Position numbers and translations under genes: made by a program. From assembly GCA_001898835.1 (NCBI GenBank), contig MKVM01000003.1:496001-560000 (forward strand): 64,000 bases of DNA. Direction: 5' to 3'. The stretch comes from Micrococcales bacterium 72-143. Lineage in GTDB: Bacteria > Actinomycetota > Actinomycetes > Actinomycetales > Microbacteriaceae. The number at the start of each line of letters is the position of its first letter. The stretch's first letter is position 1. Shown here piece after piece: positions 1 to 8,019 of this stretch. Under the pieces are notes generated by a model that searched no databases, was not told the DNA's origin, and was given only the letters and a program-made list of their open reading frames with translations.

Positions 1-1
1 C

Positions 2-25
2 CACGAGGGGAGGCTGGCGGGATGA
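2..25 (+). CDS. 3' end of an upstream gene, probably a sensor kinase (partial)
   Basis: The first bases read in frame as a short tail, HEGRLAG, followed by TGA at 23-25. That stop overlaps the ATG at 22 in the ATGA arrangement used repeatedly downstream. LytTR regulators are usually co-transcribed with a sensor histidine kinase, so this is probably its C-terminus. That identity is inference, since only seven codons are visible. Confidence 0.4.
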   Translation, partial: HEGRLAG

Positions 26-771
26 CGGAGCAGCGCGGGATCAGCGTGCTCATCGCCGACGACGAGCCGCCCGCCCTCGACGAGCTCGCCTACCTGCTCG
101 GGCAGGATCCGAGGGTCGCCGGCATCCACCGCGCCTCGTCGGGGGCGGATGCGGTGCGCCTGCTGTCCGAGCAGGCGGTCGACGCGGCGTTCCTCGACAT
201 CCACATGCCCGGCCTCTCGGGCTTCGACCTCGCCCGCGCGCTCGGCCGCTTCGAGCACCGGCCCGCTCTCGTGTTCGTCACCGCCGACGAGGACCAGGCG
301 CTCGAGGCCTTCGAGTTCGCCGCCGTCGACTACCTGCTGAAGCCCGTGCGGCTCGAGAGGCTCGAGCGCACCCTCGACCGCGTCATCGACGGGATGCGCG
401 CCGCACCCGCCACGGGCCCGGTGCCGCGTCCGGAGCTCGTCGCGGTGACCCTCGGCGCGACGACCCGCATGATCCGGCGCGACGACGTGCGCTACGTGCA
501 GGCGCAGGGCGACTACGCGCGGCTTCACACCGAGGAGTCGAGCTACCTCGTGCGCATCCCCCTCAGCGACCTCGAGCGGCAGTGGGCGGAGGCCGGGTTC
601 CTGCGCGTGCACCGCTCCTACCTCGTGCAGCTCGACCACGTCACCCGGCTGCGCGGCGGCCCCGGGCACGCGACCGTGACCATCGGGCAGGTCGAGCTGC
701 CCGTGTCGCGGCGGTTGCAGCCGGCCCTCCGCGAGGCGCTCGACGCGCGTCGGCTGCGGGCGGGCGGATGA
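22..771 (+). CDS. LytTR-family response regulator
   Basis: A 249-residue two-component response regulator. Residues 7-120 form the receiver domain: acidic pair D13/D14, phospho-acceptor D59 in AAFLDIHMPG, and conserved K107 in LLKPV. Residues 140-240 form a LytTR DNA-binding domain (FLRVHRSYLVQLDHV), which binds direct-repeat promoters. Its start overlaps the stop of the preceding gene, and its own stop overlaps the next start (ATGA at 768). It therefore lies in one operon with a DUF485-like subunit and a sodium:solute symporter. By analogy with other LytTR/symporter loci it probably controls uptake of a small carboxylate; the ligand is unknown. Confidence 0.9.
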   Translation: MTEQRGISVLIADDEPPALDELAYLLGQDPRVAGIHRASSGADAVRLLSEQAVDAAFLDIHMPGLSGFDLARALGRFEHRPALVFVTADEDQALEAFEFAAVDYLLKPVRLERLERTLDRVIDGMRAAPATGPVPRPELVAVTLGATTRMIRRDDVRYVQAQGDYARLHTEESSYLVRIPLSDLERQWAEAGFLRVHRSYLVQLDHVTRLRGGPGHATVTIGQVELPVSRRLQPALREALDARRLRAGG

Positions 772-1142
772 CGGGGCCGGGCCCCGGCGCACCCCCGCCG
801 CGGGTGCGCGTCACGGCTCCGCGGCGCGACGGGGTCGCCACCCGGCCCACCCCGACGGCGACGGGCGCCGACCCGGCCGCGCTCTACATCCGCTCGCTCA
901 TCCGCTCGCAGCTGCGGCTCGCGGTCGTCTGCGCGCTCGCCTTCGCGGGGGTGCTCGTCGCGGTGCCGCTCGTGTTCGCGCTCGTGCCGGGGCTGGACGC
1001 GGCATCCGTCGGCGTCGTGCCGGTGTCGTGGATCGTTCTCGGGGCGGGGCTCTTCCCGGTGCTCATCGCCATCGCCGCGCTGTACGTGCGCACCTCCAGC
1101 CGCAACGAGTCGCGCTACCGCTCGCTCGCGGACGACGCATGA
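768..1142 (+). CDS. DUF485-like small membrane subunit of the symporter
   Basis: A 124-residue protein with a proline/arginine-rich N-terminal tail of about 35 residues. Two hydrophobic segments follow (about 47-68 and 77-103), then a short charged C-terminus. This is the topology of DUF485/YjcH proteins, which accompany acetate-type sodium:solute symporters. The start is the ATG overlapping the stop of the regulator gene, and its own stop overlaps the symporter start. The conservation is weak in sequence, so family membership rests mainly on size, topology and position directly before an SSS symporter. It probably stabilises or modulates the transporter. Confidence 0.65.
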   Translation: MTGPGPGAPPPRVRVTAPRRDGVATRPTPTATGADPAALYIRSLIRSQLRLAVVCALAFAGVLVAVPLVFALVPGLDAASVGVVPVSWIVLGAGLFPVLIAIAALYVRTSSRNESRYRSLADDA

Positions 1143-2677
1143 CGCCGGCCATCGGCTACGCGTCGATCGCGGCCGTCACGGTCGTCACCGTGCTCATCGG
1201 CTTCTTCGGCGTGCGCATCTCGCGCACCACGAGCGACTTCTACGTCGCCAGCCGCACCGTGCGGCCCTGGCTCAACGCCTCCGCGATCGGGGGCGAGTAC
1301 CTCTCCGCCGCGAGCGTGCTCGGGATCGCGGGCCTCATCCTGCTGCAGGGCGAGCGGGCGCTGTGGTTCCCCATCGGGTACACGGCGGGCTACCTGATGC
1401 TGCTGCTGTTCGTGGCGGCGCCGCTCCGGCGCTCGGGCGCCTACACGGTGCCCGACTTCACGGAGGCGCGCCTCGAGTCGCGCGGGGCGCGGCGGGTGAC
1501 GTCGCTGCTCGTCATCCTCATCGGGTGGCTCTACATCGTGCCGCAGCTGCAGGGCGCCGCCCTCACGGTGGGCATCACGACGGGGCTGCCGCGATGGGTG
1601 GGCGCGGTGGGGGTCGCCGTCATCGTGGGCGTCGTGGTGGCGGCGGGCGGCATGCGCTCGATCACCTTCGTGCAGGCGTTCCAGTACTGGCTGAAGCTCA
1701 CCGCGGTCGCCGCGCCCGTCGTGTTCGTGCTGCTGCTGCGCCCGGGCACGGCGCCGGATGCCGGGGCCGCGCTCGAGGGGGCGTTCCCGCCGTTCACGGT
1801 CGCCGACCCCGACGCCGTCTACCGGGCGGTGTCGCTGCTCGTCGCGCTGCTGCTCGGCACCCTCGGCCTCCCGCACGTGCTCGTGCGGTTCTACACGAAC
1901 CCCGACGGGCCGGCCGCCCGGCGCACGACGCTCATCGTGCTGTGCCTGCTCTCGGCGTTCTACGTCTTCCCGATCGCGATCGGGATGCTGGGGCGCGTCT
2001 TCGTGCCGGAGCTGGCGGCGGGGGACGCCGACGCGCTCGTGCTGCTCCTGCCGGGGCGGATGCTGCCGTCGCCCTGGGCGGAGGCGGTGACGGCGCTCGT
2101 CATCGCGGGCGCGTTCGGCGCGTTCCTCTCCACCTCCTCGGGGCTCGTGGTGTCGCTCGCGGGCGTCGTGTCGCAGGAGCTGTTCGCGGGGTCGGTTCGC
2201 GGCTTCCGGATCGCGGCGGCGCTGTCCGTCGTCGTGCCGCTGACGATCGCCGCGGTGACGGAGTCCGCGGGCCTCGCGGGGTCGGTGGGGCTCGTGTTCG
2301 CCTTCACGGCGTCCACGCTGTGCCCGGTGCTGCTGCTCGGCATCTGGTGGCGGGGGCTCACGGCGCGCGGCGCGGTCGCGGGCATGGTGGCGGGCGCCGT
2401 CGCGTGCGGCAGCGCCATCCTGCTCGGCTGGCTCGTACCGGATGCGGGACTCGCGGGGGCGCTCATCGACCAGCCTGCCGCGTGGACGGTGCCGCTCGCG
2501 GCCCTCACGATGGTGCTCGTGTCGCGCCTCGACCGCCGCGGAGCGCCCCGCGGCACCGACCGCTTCCTGGCGCGCCTGCACCTGCCGGAGCACGCGCTGG
2601 AGCTGGGAGCGGAGGCCCTTTCCGGCCTCCGCCGCGACGCCGGCGCCGACGGTCGTCTCGACCGTCGGAACCGTTGA
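1139..2677 (+). CDS. sodium:solute symporter (SSS family, ActP-like)
   Basis: A 512-residue integral membrane protein with about 13 predicted helices and the SSS signature region near TSDFYVASRTVRPWLNASAIGGEYLS condensed at residues 30-60 (short motif SDFYVASR). The central motif LGTLGLPHVLVRFYTNP is characteristic of acetate/carboxylate permeases of the ActP/MctC group. It ends in a charged cytoplasmic tail. ATGA overlap with the DUF485-like gene indicates translational coupling. The likely role is sodium- or proton-driven uptake of a monocarboxylate such as acetate, pyruvate or propionate; the exact substrate cannot be read from the sequence. Confidence 0.88.
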   Translation: MTPAIGYASIAAVTVVTVLIGFFGVRISRTTSDFYVASRTVRPWLNASAIGGEYLSAASVLGIAGLILLQGERALWFPIGYTAGYLMLLLFVAAPLRRSGAYTVPDFTEARLESRGARRVTSLLVILIGWLYIVPQLQGAALTVGITTGLPRWVGAVGVAVIVGVVVAAGGMRSITFVQAFQYWLKLTAVAAPVVFVLLLRPGTAPDAGAALEGAFPPFTVADPDAVYRAVSLLVALLLGTLGLPHVLVRFYTNPDGPAARRTTLIVLCLLSAFYVFPIAIGMLGRVFVPELAAGDADALVLLLPGRMLPSPWAEAVTALVIAGAFGAFLSTSSGLVVSLAGVVSQELFAGSVRGFRIAAALSVVVPLTIAAVTESAGLAGSVGLVFAFTASTLCPVLLLGIWWRGLTARGAVAGMVAGAVACGSAILLGWLVPDAGLAGALIDQPAAWTVPLAALTMVLVSRLDRRGAPRGTDRFLARLHLPEHALELGAEALSGLRRDAGADGRLDRRNR

Positions 2678-2812
2678 CGGTCCGCCCCACCGCTCCGGCG
2701 CAGGCCGCGGATCATCCAGCGTGCCGGGCGGTGTCGGCACGCGTGCGGCCGGGCGTTCGCGCACGGCCGGCCGCACGGCCGGCGCCGCGGATTATCGCGG
2801 CGCAAGACGAAC

Positions 2813-4099
2813 TCAGTCGAGCAGGTCGTGCCTCACGACGATCGCGTCGCGGCCGGGACCGACGCCGATGGCCGACATCCGGGCTCCCGACATCGCCTCG
2901 AGCGCCTCGACATAGGCCTGCGCGTTGGGCGGCAGCTCGGCGAAGGACCGCGCGCCGGTGATGTCCTCCGACCAGCCGGGGAGCTCCTCGTAGACCGGCT
3001 TCGCGTGGTGGAAGTCGGACTGGTTGACCGGCACCTCGTCGAAGCGCACGCCGTCGACCTCGTAGGCGACGCACACGGGGATGCGCTCGAGCCCCGTGAG
3101 CACGTCGAGCTTGGTGAGCACGAAGTCGGTGACGCCGTTGATGCGCGCCGCGTAGCGGGCGATGGGGGCGTCGTACCAGCCGGTGCGGCGCGGGCGCCCC
3201 GTGGTGGTGCCGAACTCGAAGCCGGCGGACCGGAGGAACTCGCCCGATTCGTCGAACAGCTCCGTGGGGAACGGGCCCGCCCCGACGCGGGTCGTGTACG
3301 CCTTGACGACCGCGATGACCCGGTCGAAGCGGTTGGGGGCGACGCCGGATCCGGTGGCGGCCCCGCCGGAGGTCGCGTTCGACGAGGTGACGAAGGGGTA
3401 GGTGCCGTGGTCGACGTCGAGCATCGTCGCCTGGCCGCCCTCGAAGAGCACCGTCTTGCCCTCGTCGAGCGCCCGGTTGAGCACGAGGCTCGTGTCGGCG
3501 ACCATGGGGCGCAGCCGCTCGACGTAGCCGAGCAGGTCGTCGACGACCTCGTCGACCGCGATGGCGCGCCGGTTGTAGACCTTCAGCAGCAGGTGGTTCT
3601 TCTGGTCGAGGGCACCCTCGACCTTCTGCCGCAGGATGTTCTCGTCGAAGAGGTCCTGGATCCGGATGCCGACCCGGTTGATCTTGTCGGCGTACGCGGG
3701 CCCGATGCCGCGTCCGGTGGTGCCGATCTGGCGCTTGCCGAGGAAGCGCTCGGTGACCTTGTCGATCGTGCGGTGGTACTGGGTGATGACGTGGGCGTTG
3801 GCCGAGACGAGCAGCTTCGACACGTCGACGCCGCGGGCGCTGAGCGCCTCGAGCTCGCTGAACAGCACCTCGATGTCGACGACGACGCCGTTGGCGATGA
3901 CGGGCACGACGCCGGGGCTCAGGATGCCGGAGGGCAGCAGGTGCAGGGCGTACTTCTGGTCGCCGACGACGACGGTGTGGCCGGCGTTGTTGCCGCCGTT
4001 GAACTTGACGACGTAGTCGACACGGTCGCCGAGCAGGTCGGTCGCCTTGCCCTTGCCTTCATCGCCCCACTGGGCGCCGATGAGCACGATCGCGGGCAT
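2813..4099 (-). CDS. purA: adenylosuccinate synthetase
   Basis: A 428-residue enzyme that converts IMP, aspartate and GTP to adenylosuccinate, the first committed step to AMP. The N-terminus carries the invariant [11 protein letters not shown] motif (residues 8-18) with catalytic D13. Further family motifs include [20 protein letters not shown] and RPRRTGWYD. Length equals the family norm. The start at 4099 is preceded by GGGAGAAG, a good ribosome site; an upstream in-frame ATG at 4204 would add a basic tail not found in PurA. The gene is monocistronic, divergent from the tetR gene, with a long palindrome between them. Confidence 0.97.
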   Translation of the reverse strand: MPAIVLIGAQWGDEGKGKATDLLGDRVDYVVKFNGGNNAGHTVVVGDQKYALHLLPSGILSPGVVPVIANGVVVDIEVLFSELEALSARGVDVSKLLVSANAHVITQYHRTIDKVTERFLGKRQIGTTGRGIGPAYADKINRVGIRIQDLFDENILRQKVEGALDQKNHLLLKVYNRRAIAVDEVVDDLLGYVERLRPMVADTSLVLNRALDEGKTVLFEGGQATMLDVDHGTYPFVTSSNATSGGAATGSGVAPNRFDRVIAVVKAYTTRVGAGPFPTELFDESGEFLRSAGFEFGTTTGRPRRTGWYDAPIARYAARINGVTDFVLTKLDVLTGLERIPVCVAYEVDGVRFDEVPVNQSDFHHAKPVYEELPGWSEDITGARSFAELPPNAQAYVEALEAMSGARMSAIGVGPGRDAIVVRHDLLD

Positions 4100-4160
4100 A
4101 GCTCTTCTCCCTGGGGCTCGGACGGGATTACACCCCACCCTATCGACCCATCCCGTCGTT

Positions 4161-4218
4161 CGAGGCGTCGCTTTGTGTCGCCCCCACCCCCGGCGGCCCG
4201 ACACGAGGTGACGCCTCG
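4161..4218. repeat. 58-bp palindrome, GAGGCGTCGCTTTG family, copy 1
   Basis: Arms 4161-4180 and 4199-4218 pair over 20 bp with three mismatches, all G-T wobbles if transcribed. The same element occurs at 7242-7299. This copy lies between two divergent genes (purA and the tetR gene), so it cannot act simply as a terminator of either. Confidence 0.8.
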
Positions 4219-4249
4219 GGAGGGCGGAGGCTGGGAAGTGGGTGTAAGT

Positions 4250-4265
4250 TGCACACGAGTGTGCA
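4250..4265. promoter_or_regulatory. TetR-type operator palindrome
   Basis: Perfect inverted repeat TGCACAC-GA-GTGTGCA immediately after a possible -35 hexamer (TTGCAC, 4249-4254) and ahead of the -10 box of the tetR-like gene. Placement fits autorepression of the TetR/pseudo-ABC/YhgE operon. Confidence 0.7.
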
Positions 4266-4274
4266 TGTTAGTCG

Positions 4275-4286
4275 TAGCATCGCGGG
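4275..4286 (+). promoter_or_regulatory. -10 box and leaderless start of the tetR operon
   Basis: TAGCAT (4275-4280) is followed by six bases and then the GTG at 4287. Transcription would start at or next to the start codon, so no ribosome-binding site is needed or seen. Confidence 0.65.
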
Positions 4287-4919
4287 GTGACCCAGACCCT
4301 CGACGCCGCCCCGCGCAGCCGCCGCCGCGACGCGGAGCAGAACCGGCTCGCGCTGCTCGCCGCCGCATCCGCCGTGCTCAACCGCGACCCCGACGCCTCG
4401 CTCGACTCGATCGCCGCCGCCGCCGGACTCAGCCGCCGCGCGCTCTACGGGCACTTCGCGACCCGCGACGACCTCATCCGCTCGCTCCTCGCCCACGGCG
4501 TGAGCCGCGTGCTCGCCGCCACCGACCGCGTCGAGCACCCCGACCCCGCCGCGCTGCTCGCCCTCATCGGCGTCACCCTGTGGCGCGAGGTCGAGTCGGT
4601 GCGGGTCGCCGCGCAGTTCACGGTGCGCGGCCCCTTCCAGCACGAGCTCGCCCTCGCGCTCGCGCCGCTGCGCGACCGGGTGCGCCACGCCGTGACAGTC
4701 GGGGCGGGCACCGGCCGCATCCGCGACGACATCGAGCCGGGGATGCTCGCCCGCCTCGTCGAGGGCTCCGTGCTGTCGGTGCTCGACGAGGCCACCCGCT
4801 CCGCCATCGACGCGCCGACCGGCGAGCGCCTCGTCGCGCTCTCGGTGCTCGGCATGCTGGGCTTCGGCGCCGCGGATGCGCGGGCCCTCGTCGACGCGAC
4901 CCCGGAGCTGCACCGGTGA
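4287..4919 (+). CDS. TetR-family transcriptional regulator
   Basis: A 210-residue repressor. Residues 15-62 form the TetR helix-turn-helix (ASLDSIAAAAGLSRRALYGHF), and the rest is a helical ligand-binding domain. The GTG start at 4287 follows a -10 box by six bases, and a perfect 16-bp palindrome lies 22 bp upstream. Its stop overlaps the GTG of the next gene (GTGA). It is therefore probably the self-regulating repressor of an operon encoding a degenerate ABC-type ATPase and a YhgE/Pip membrane protein. The inducer is unknown; exporter operons of this kind often respond to membrane-active compounds. Confidence 0.9.
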   Translation: MTQTLDAAPRSRRRDAEQNRLALLAAASAVLNRDPDASLDSIAAAAGLSRRALYGHFATRDDLIRSLLAHGVSRVLAATDRVEHPDPAALLALIGVTLWREVESVRVAAQFTVRGPFQHELALALAPLRDRVRHAVTVGAGTGRIRDDIEPGMLARLVEGSVLSVLDEATRSAIDAPTGERLVALSVLGMLGFGAADARALVDATPELHR

Positions 4920-5509
4920 GAGTCGAGCTCTCCGGGGTCGCCAAGGGCCGCGCCGCGCTCCCCGCCACGACGCTCGAGTTCGCGAGCGGAGAGCTGACCC
5001 TCGCCGAGGCCGAGACCGCCGAGCGCCCCACCGTGCTCGGCCTCATCGCGAGCGGGCGGATGCGCCCCGACCGCGGCGAGGTGCGCGTCGACGGCGAGAC
5101 GGATGCCGCCCGCCTCCGCCGCGAGCTCGCGCTCGTAGACGCCCCCGCCGTCAGCGAGCCGCCGCCCGGGGTGACGCTCGCAGCCGTCGCCGCCGAGGAG
5201 CTCATGTTCGCCGGCCGGTGGCCGTCGCGCCGCGCGGTGCGGGCCGTGCTCGCGGAGCTGGGGGCCGCATCCGACGCGGACACCCGCATGGCCGACCTCG
5301 CCCCCGCGACCCGGGTGCGGGTACTCGCCGAGCTGGCCCTGCTGCGCCCCGGGGTGCGCGGGCTCGTCGTGGTCGCCCCCGACCGGCACGGCGGCGAGCC
5401 CGCCGCCTGGCGCGCCCACCTCACCGCCATCGCCGAACGCGGCGTCGCGGTGCTCGCCGTCATCGGCCGCCCCGCGCTGGCGGCCCTCGAGCCCTGGAGC
5501 GCCGAATGA
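4916..5509 (+). CDS. degenerate ABC-type ATPase (pseudo-ATPase)
   Basis: A 197-residue protein with the overall order of an ABC nucleotide-binding domain but without the catalytic residues. The GEVRVDG segment (54-60) that follows Walker A in ABC proteins is intact. The P-loop position reads EAETAERPT (31-39), with no glycines and no GKS/T. The signature LSGGQ position reads LAPAT (128-132), and Walker B reads VVVAPD (151-156), without the catalytic glutamate. It overlaps both neighbours (GTGA at 4916, ATGA at 5506), so it is translated in step with the YhgE/Pip protein. I infer a non-hydrolytic partner or regulator of that membrane protein. The alignment was made by eye, so exact residue matching is approximate. 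Confidence 0.7.
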   Translation: MRVELSGVAKGRAALPATTLEFASGELTLAEAETAERPTVLGLIASGRMRPDRGEVRVDGETDAARLRRELALVDAPAVSEPPPGVTLAAVAAEELMFAGRWPSRRAVRAVLAELGAASDADTRMADLAPATRVRVLAELALLRPGVRGLVVVAPDRHGGEPAAWRAHLTAIAERGVAVLAVIGRPALAALEPWSAE

Positions 5510-7233
5510 AGATCCGCGCCATGATCCAGGCGGAGCTGCGCCGCCTCACCGCCACCCCGATGGCGGTGATCGCGCTGCTCGCGCTGTGCATCGTCCCCGT
5601 GCTGTACGGCGGGCTCTACCTGTGGGCGAACCAGGACCCGTACGGCAGCTTCGACCGCATCCCGGTCGCGCTCGTCATGGAGGACGAGGGCGGCGAGCAG
5701 GGTGACGAGCACGTCGTGGTCGGGGAGCAGGTCGCCGAGCAGCTGCTCGCCTCGGGCACCTTCGACTGGCACGAGGTGTCGGCCGACGAGGCGGCCGAGG
5801 GGCTCGCCGCCTCCCGCTACGACTTCGCCGTCACCATCCCGACCGACTTCACGGATGCGCTGCTCTCCGTCGCGACCGACGCCCCGCGGAAGGCGCAGCT
5901 CGAGCTCGCCACCAACGACGCGGGCAGCTACCTCGCGTCGACGATCGGCAAGCAGGCGGCGGCGACGCTGCTCGAGACCATCACCCGCCAGGTCGTGGAG
6001 CAGGCCGCGCAGCAGCTGCTCGACGGCCTGGCCGAGGTGCGGTCGGGGATGGCGGATGCCGCCGCCGGTGCGGCGCAGCTCGCGGACGGCACCGACACGG
6101 CATCCGCGGGCGCGCACGAGCTCGCCGACGGCACGGCCCGGCTCGCGACGGGCGCCGCCCAGGTGGCCGACGGGAACACGCAGCTCGCGGCGAAAGCCGA
6201 CCAGCTGGCCGCCGCCGCGCAGCGCGTCGACGACAGCCTTCCCGCGGCGCGCGCCGCGATCGCGCAGACGCTCGCCGATCAGGGGCTCACGCCCGAGAAG
6301 ATCGACGAGGTGCTCGCGAAGCTCGACCCCGTCGCGTCGGCTGTCGACACCGCGAACGCGCGGGTGCAGTCGACCGTGGGCCAGATCGACCGGCTGGCCG
6401 ACGGCGCGCGGCAGCTGTCCGCGGGTGCGGCGAGCGCCGCATCCGGGGCCTCCTCCCTCGCCGACGGGCTCACCCGCCTCGACACCGGGGCGGGCGAGCT
6501 GCGCGACGGACTCGCCCGTGGCCTCGCCGCGATCCCCGACACGGATGCCGCCACGCGTGCCGCGCAGGCGGCCACGATCGCCGACCCGGTGGAGCTCGAG
6601 ACCTCGAACGTCGCATCCGCCGACAGCTACGGCGCGGGCCTCGCCCCGTTCTTCGCGGCGCTCGCGGCGTGGATCGGCATGTACGCGCTCTTCCTCATCG
6701 TGAAGCCCGTGTCGCGGCGCGCGATCACGGCGCTGCACTCGCCGATCAAGATCACGATCGCGGGCTGGCTCACGCCGGGGCTGCTCGGGATGCTGCAGAT
6801 GGTGGCGCTGTTCCTGGTGCTCGGGGTGGCGCTCGGGTTCTCGATGGCGATGCCGTGGGGTGTCGTCGGCACGCTCGCACTCGCCTCGCTGTGCTTCGCC
6901 GCGATCATCCTCGCGCTCAACGTGTGGCTCGGGTCGGTGGGGCAGTTCCTGGGGCTCGTGCTCATGGTGCTGCAGCTCGTGACGGCGGGCGGCACCTTCC
7001 CGTGGCAGACCCTGCCGGCGCCGCTCGCGGCCCTGCACCAGGTGCTGCCGATGGGCTACGCAGTCGACGCGATCCGGCAGTTCATGTACGGCGGCGACGT
7101 GGGGCGGGCCCTCACGGATGCGGCGGTGCTGGGAGTCTGGATGCTCGGCGGCCTCCTCATCGCGGCCGTCGGCGTCACCCGCATGACCCACTTCCGCACG
7201 CTCCGCGACCTGGAGCCCTCGCTCATCGGCTGA
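5506..7233 (+). CDS. YhgE/Pip domain membrane protein (ABC-2-like exporter)
   Basis: A 575-residue protein with the YhgE/Pip layout. One N-terminal transmembrane segment (about 15-38) is followed by a large extracytoplasmic region and five C-terminal membrane segments from about residue 375 onward. The middle holds the typical repeats of the form LADGT-x-LATGA (for example residues 180-225 and 305-335), predicted to form long helices. Homologues include the phage-infection protein Pip of Lactococcus and the ESX-associated EsaA. It is the last gene of the TetR/pseudo-ABC operon and overlaps its neighbour by ATGA. Likely role: export or envelope stress function, possibly efflux of a membrane-active compound. 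Confidence 0.88.
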   Translation: MKIRAMIQAELRRLTATPMAVIALLALCIVPVLYGGLYLWANQDPYGSFDRIPVALVMEDEGGEQGDEHVVVGEQVAEQLLASGTFDWHEVSADEAAEGLAASRYDFAVTIPTDFTDALLSVATDAPRKAQLELATNDAGSYLASTIGKQAAATLLETITRQVVEQAAQQLLDGLAEVRSGMADAAAGAAQLADGTDTASAGAHELADGTARLATGAAQVADGNTQLAAKADQLAAAAQRVDDSLPAARAAIAQTLADQGLTPEKIDEVLAKLDPVASAVDTANARVQSTVGQIDRLADGARQLSAGAASAASGASSLADGLTRLDTGAGELRDGLARGLAAIPDTDAATRAAQAATIADPVELETSNVASADSYGAGLAPFFAALAAWIGMYALFLIVKPVSRRAITALHSPIKITIAGWLTPGLLGMLQMVALFLVLGVALGFSMAMPWGVVGTLALASLCFAAIILALNVWLGSVGQFLGLVLMVLQLVTAGGTFPWQTLPAPLAALHQVLPMGYAVDAIRQFMYGGDVGRALTDAAVLGVWMLGGLLIAAVGVTRMTHFRTLRDLEPSLIG

Positions 7234-7241
7234 GGCTCATC

Positions 7242-7299
7242 CGAGGCGTCGCTTTGCGTCGCGCGCCCCGCACCCCGGGCGACGCGAAGTGACGCCTCA
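7242..7299. repeat. 58-bp palindrome, GAGGCGTCGCTTTG family, copy 2
   Basis: Arms 7242-7262 and 7279-7299 are nearly complementary and match the element at 4161-4218 almost base for base. This copy lies between the convergent ends of the YhgE/Pip gene and the SpoU methyltransferase gene, where it could also terminate transcription. Confidence 0.8.
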
Positions 7300-7920
7300 G
7301 ACCGCGTGGCGGCGCACCCACTCGTGCATGACGATGGCGGCGGCCGCGGCCGCGTTGATCGACCGGGTCGAGCCGAACTGGCGGATCTCGACGTGGGCGT
7401 CCGCGGCGGCGAGCGCCGCATCCGTCAGGCCCGGCCCCTCCTGCCCGAAGAGCAGCACACAGCGCTCGGGCAGCGCGAACGCGTCGACCGGCACAGCGCC
7501 GTCGGTGTTGTCGACCGCGACGATCGGCAGCGAACGCTCCCGCGCCCACGCGACGAGGTCGTCGATGTCCGGATGCTGCACGAGGTGCTGGTAGCGGTCG
7601 GTCACCATGGCGCCGCGGCGGTTCCAGCGGCGGTGGCCGACGATGTGCACGGCCTCCGCCGTGAAGGCGTTCGCGGTGCGCACGATCGAGCCGATGTTGA
7701 GGTCGTGCTGCCAGTTCTCGATGGCGACGTGGAACGGATGCCGCCGGGTGTCGAGGTCGGCGACGATCGCCTCCAGCCGCCAGTAGCGGTAGCGGTCGAC
7801 GACGTTGCGGGCATCCCCGTTCTCGAGCAGCTCGGCGTCGTAGCGCGGATCGTCGGGCCACGCGACCCTCCCGCCCGGCCACGGCCCCACCCCGACCGGG
7901 TCGCGATCCGTCTCGTCCAC
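7297..7920 (-). CDS. TrmH/SpoU-family RNA 2'-O-methyltransferase
   Basis: A 207-residue SPOUT methyltransferase. The three family motifs are clear: NIGSIVRTANAF (motif 1, about 75-86), LLFGQEGPGL (motif 2, about 155-164) and GSTRSINAAAAAAI (motif 3, about 181-194). The last forms the trefoil knot that binds S-adenosylmethionine. It should 2'-O-methylate a ribose in tRNA or rRNA; the target is not evident. There is no N-terminal substrate-binding extension of the RlmB type. The GTG start at 7920 follows TAGCCT by six bases. Confidence 0.9.
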   Translation of the reverse strand: MDETDRDPVGVGPWPGGRVAWPDDPRYDAELLENGDARNVVDRYRYWRLEAIVADLDTRRHPFHVAIENWQHDLNIGSIVRTANAFTAEAVHIVGHRRWNRRGAMVTDRYQHLVQHPDIDDLVAWARERSLPIVAVDNTDGAVPVDAFALPERCVLLFGQEGPGLTDAALAAADAHVEIRQFGSTRSINAAAAAAIVMHEWVRRHAV

Positions 7921-7932
7921 GCCCCGAGGCTA
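7921..7932 (-). promoter_or_regulatory. -10 box, leaderless start of the SpoU gene
   Basis: On the minus strand TAGCCT (7927-7932) precedes the GTG at 7920 by exactly six bases, with no Shine-Dalgarno sequence. Confidence 0.65.
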
Positions 7933-8007
7933 CTGCGGCGCCCTGCCATCCGACCCCAGGGGATTCGCGGCACGCGCCCGCGCGGCGATCCGCGACGTCC
8001 GGCCTGT

Positions 8008-8019
8008 TAATCTCGGCCC
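8008..8019 (+). promoter_or_regulatory. -10 box, leaderless start of the DNA methyltransferase gene
   Basis: TAATCT (8008-8013) followed by six bases and the ATG at 8020. Confidence 0.65.

Noticed and set aside
2678..2812. Terminator between the symporter and purA genes
   Set aside because: The region has CACGGCCGG direct repeats and self-complementary GGCCGGCC, but no clear stem-loop could be settled by eye.
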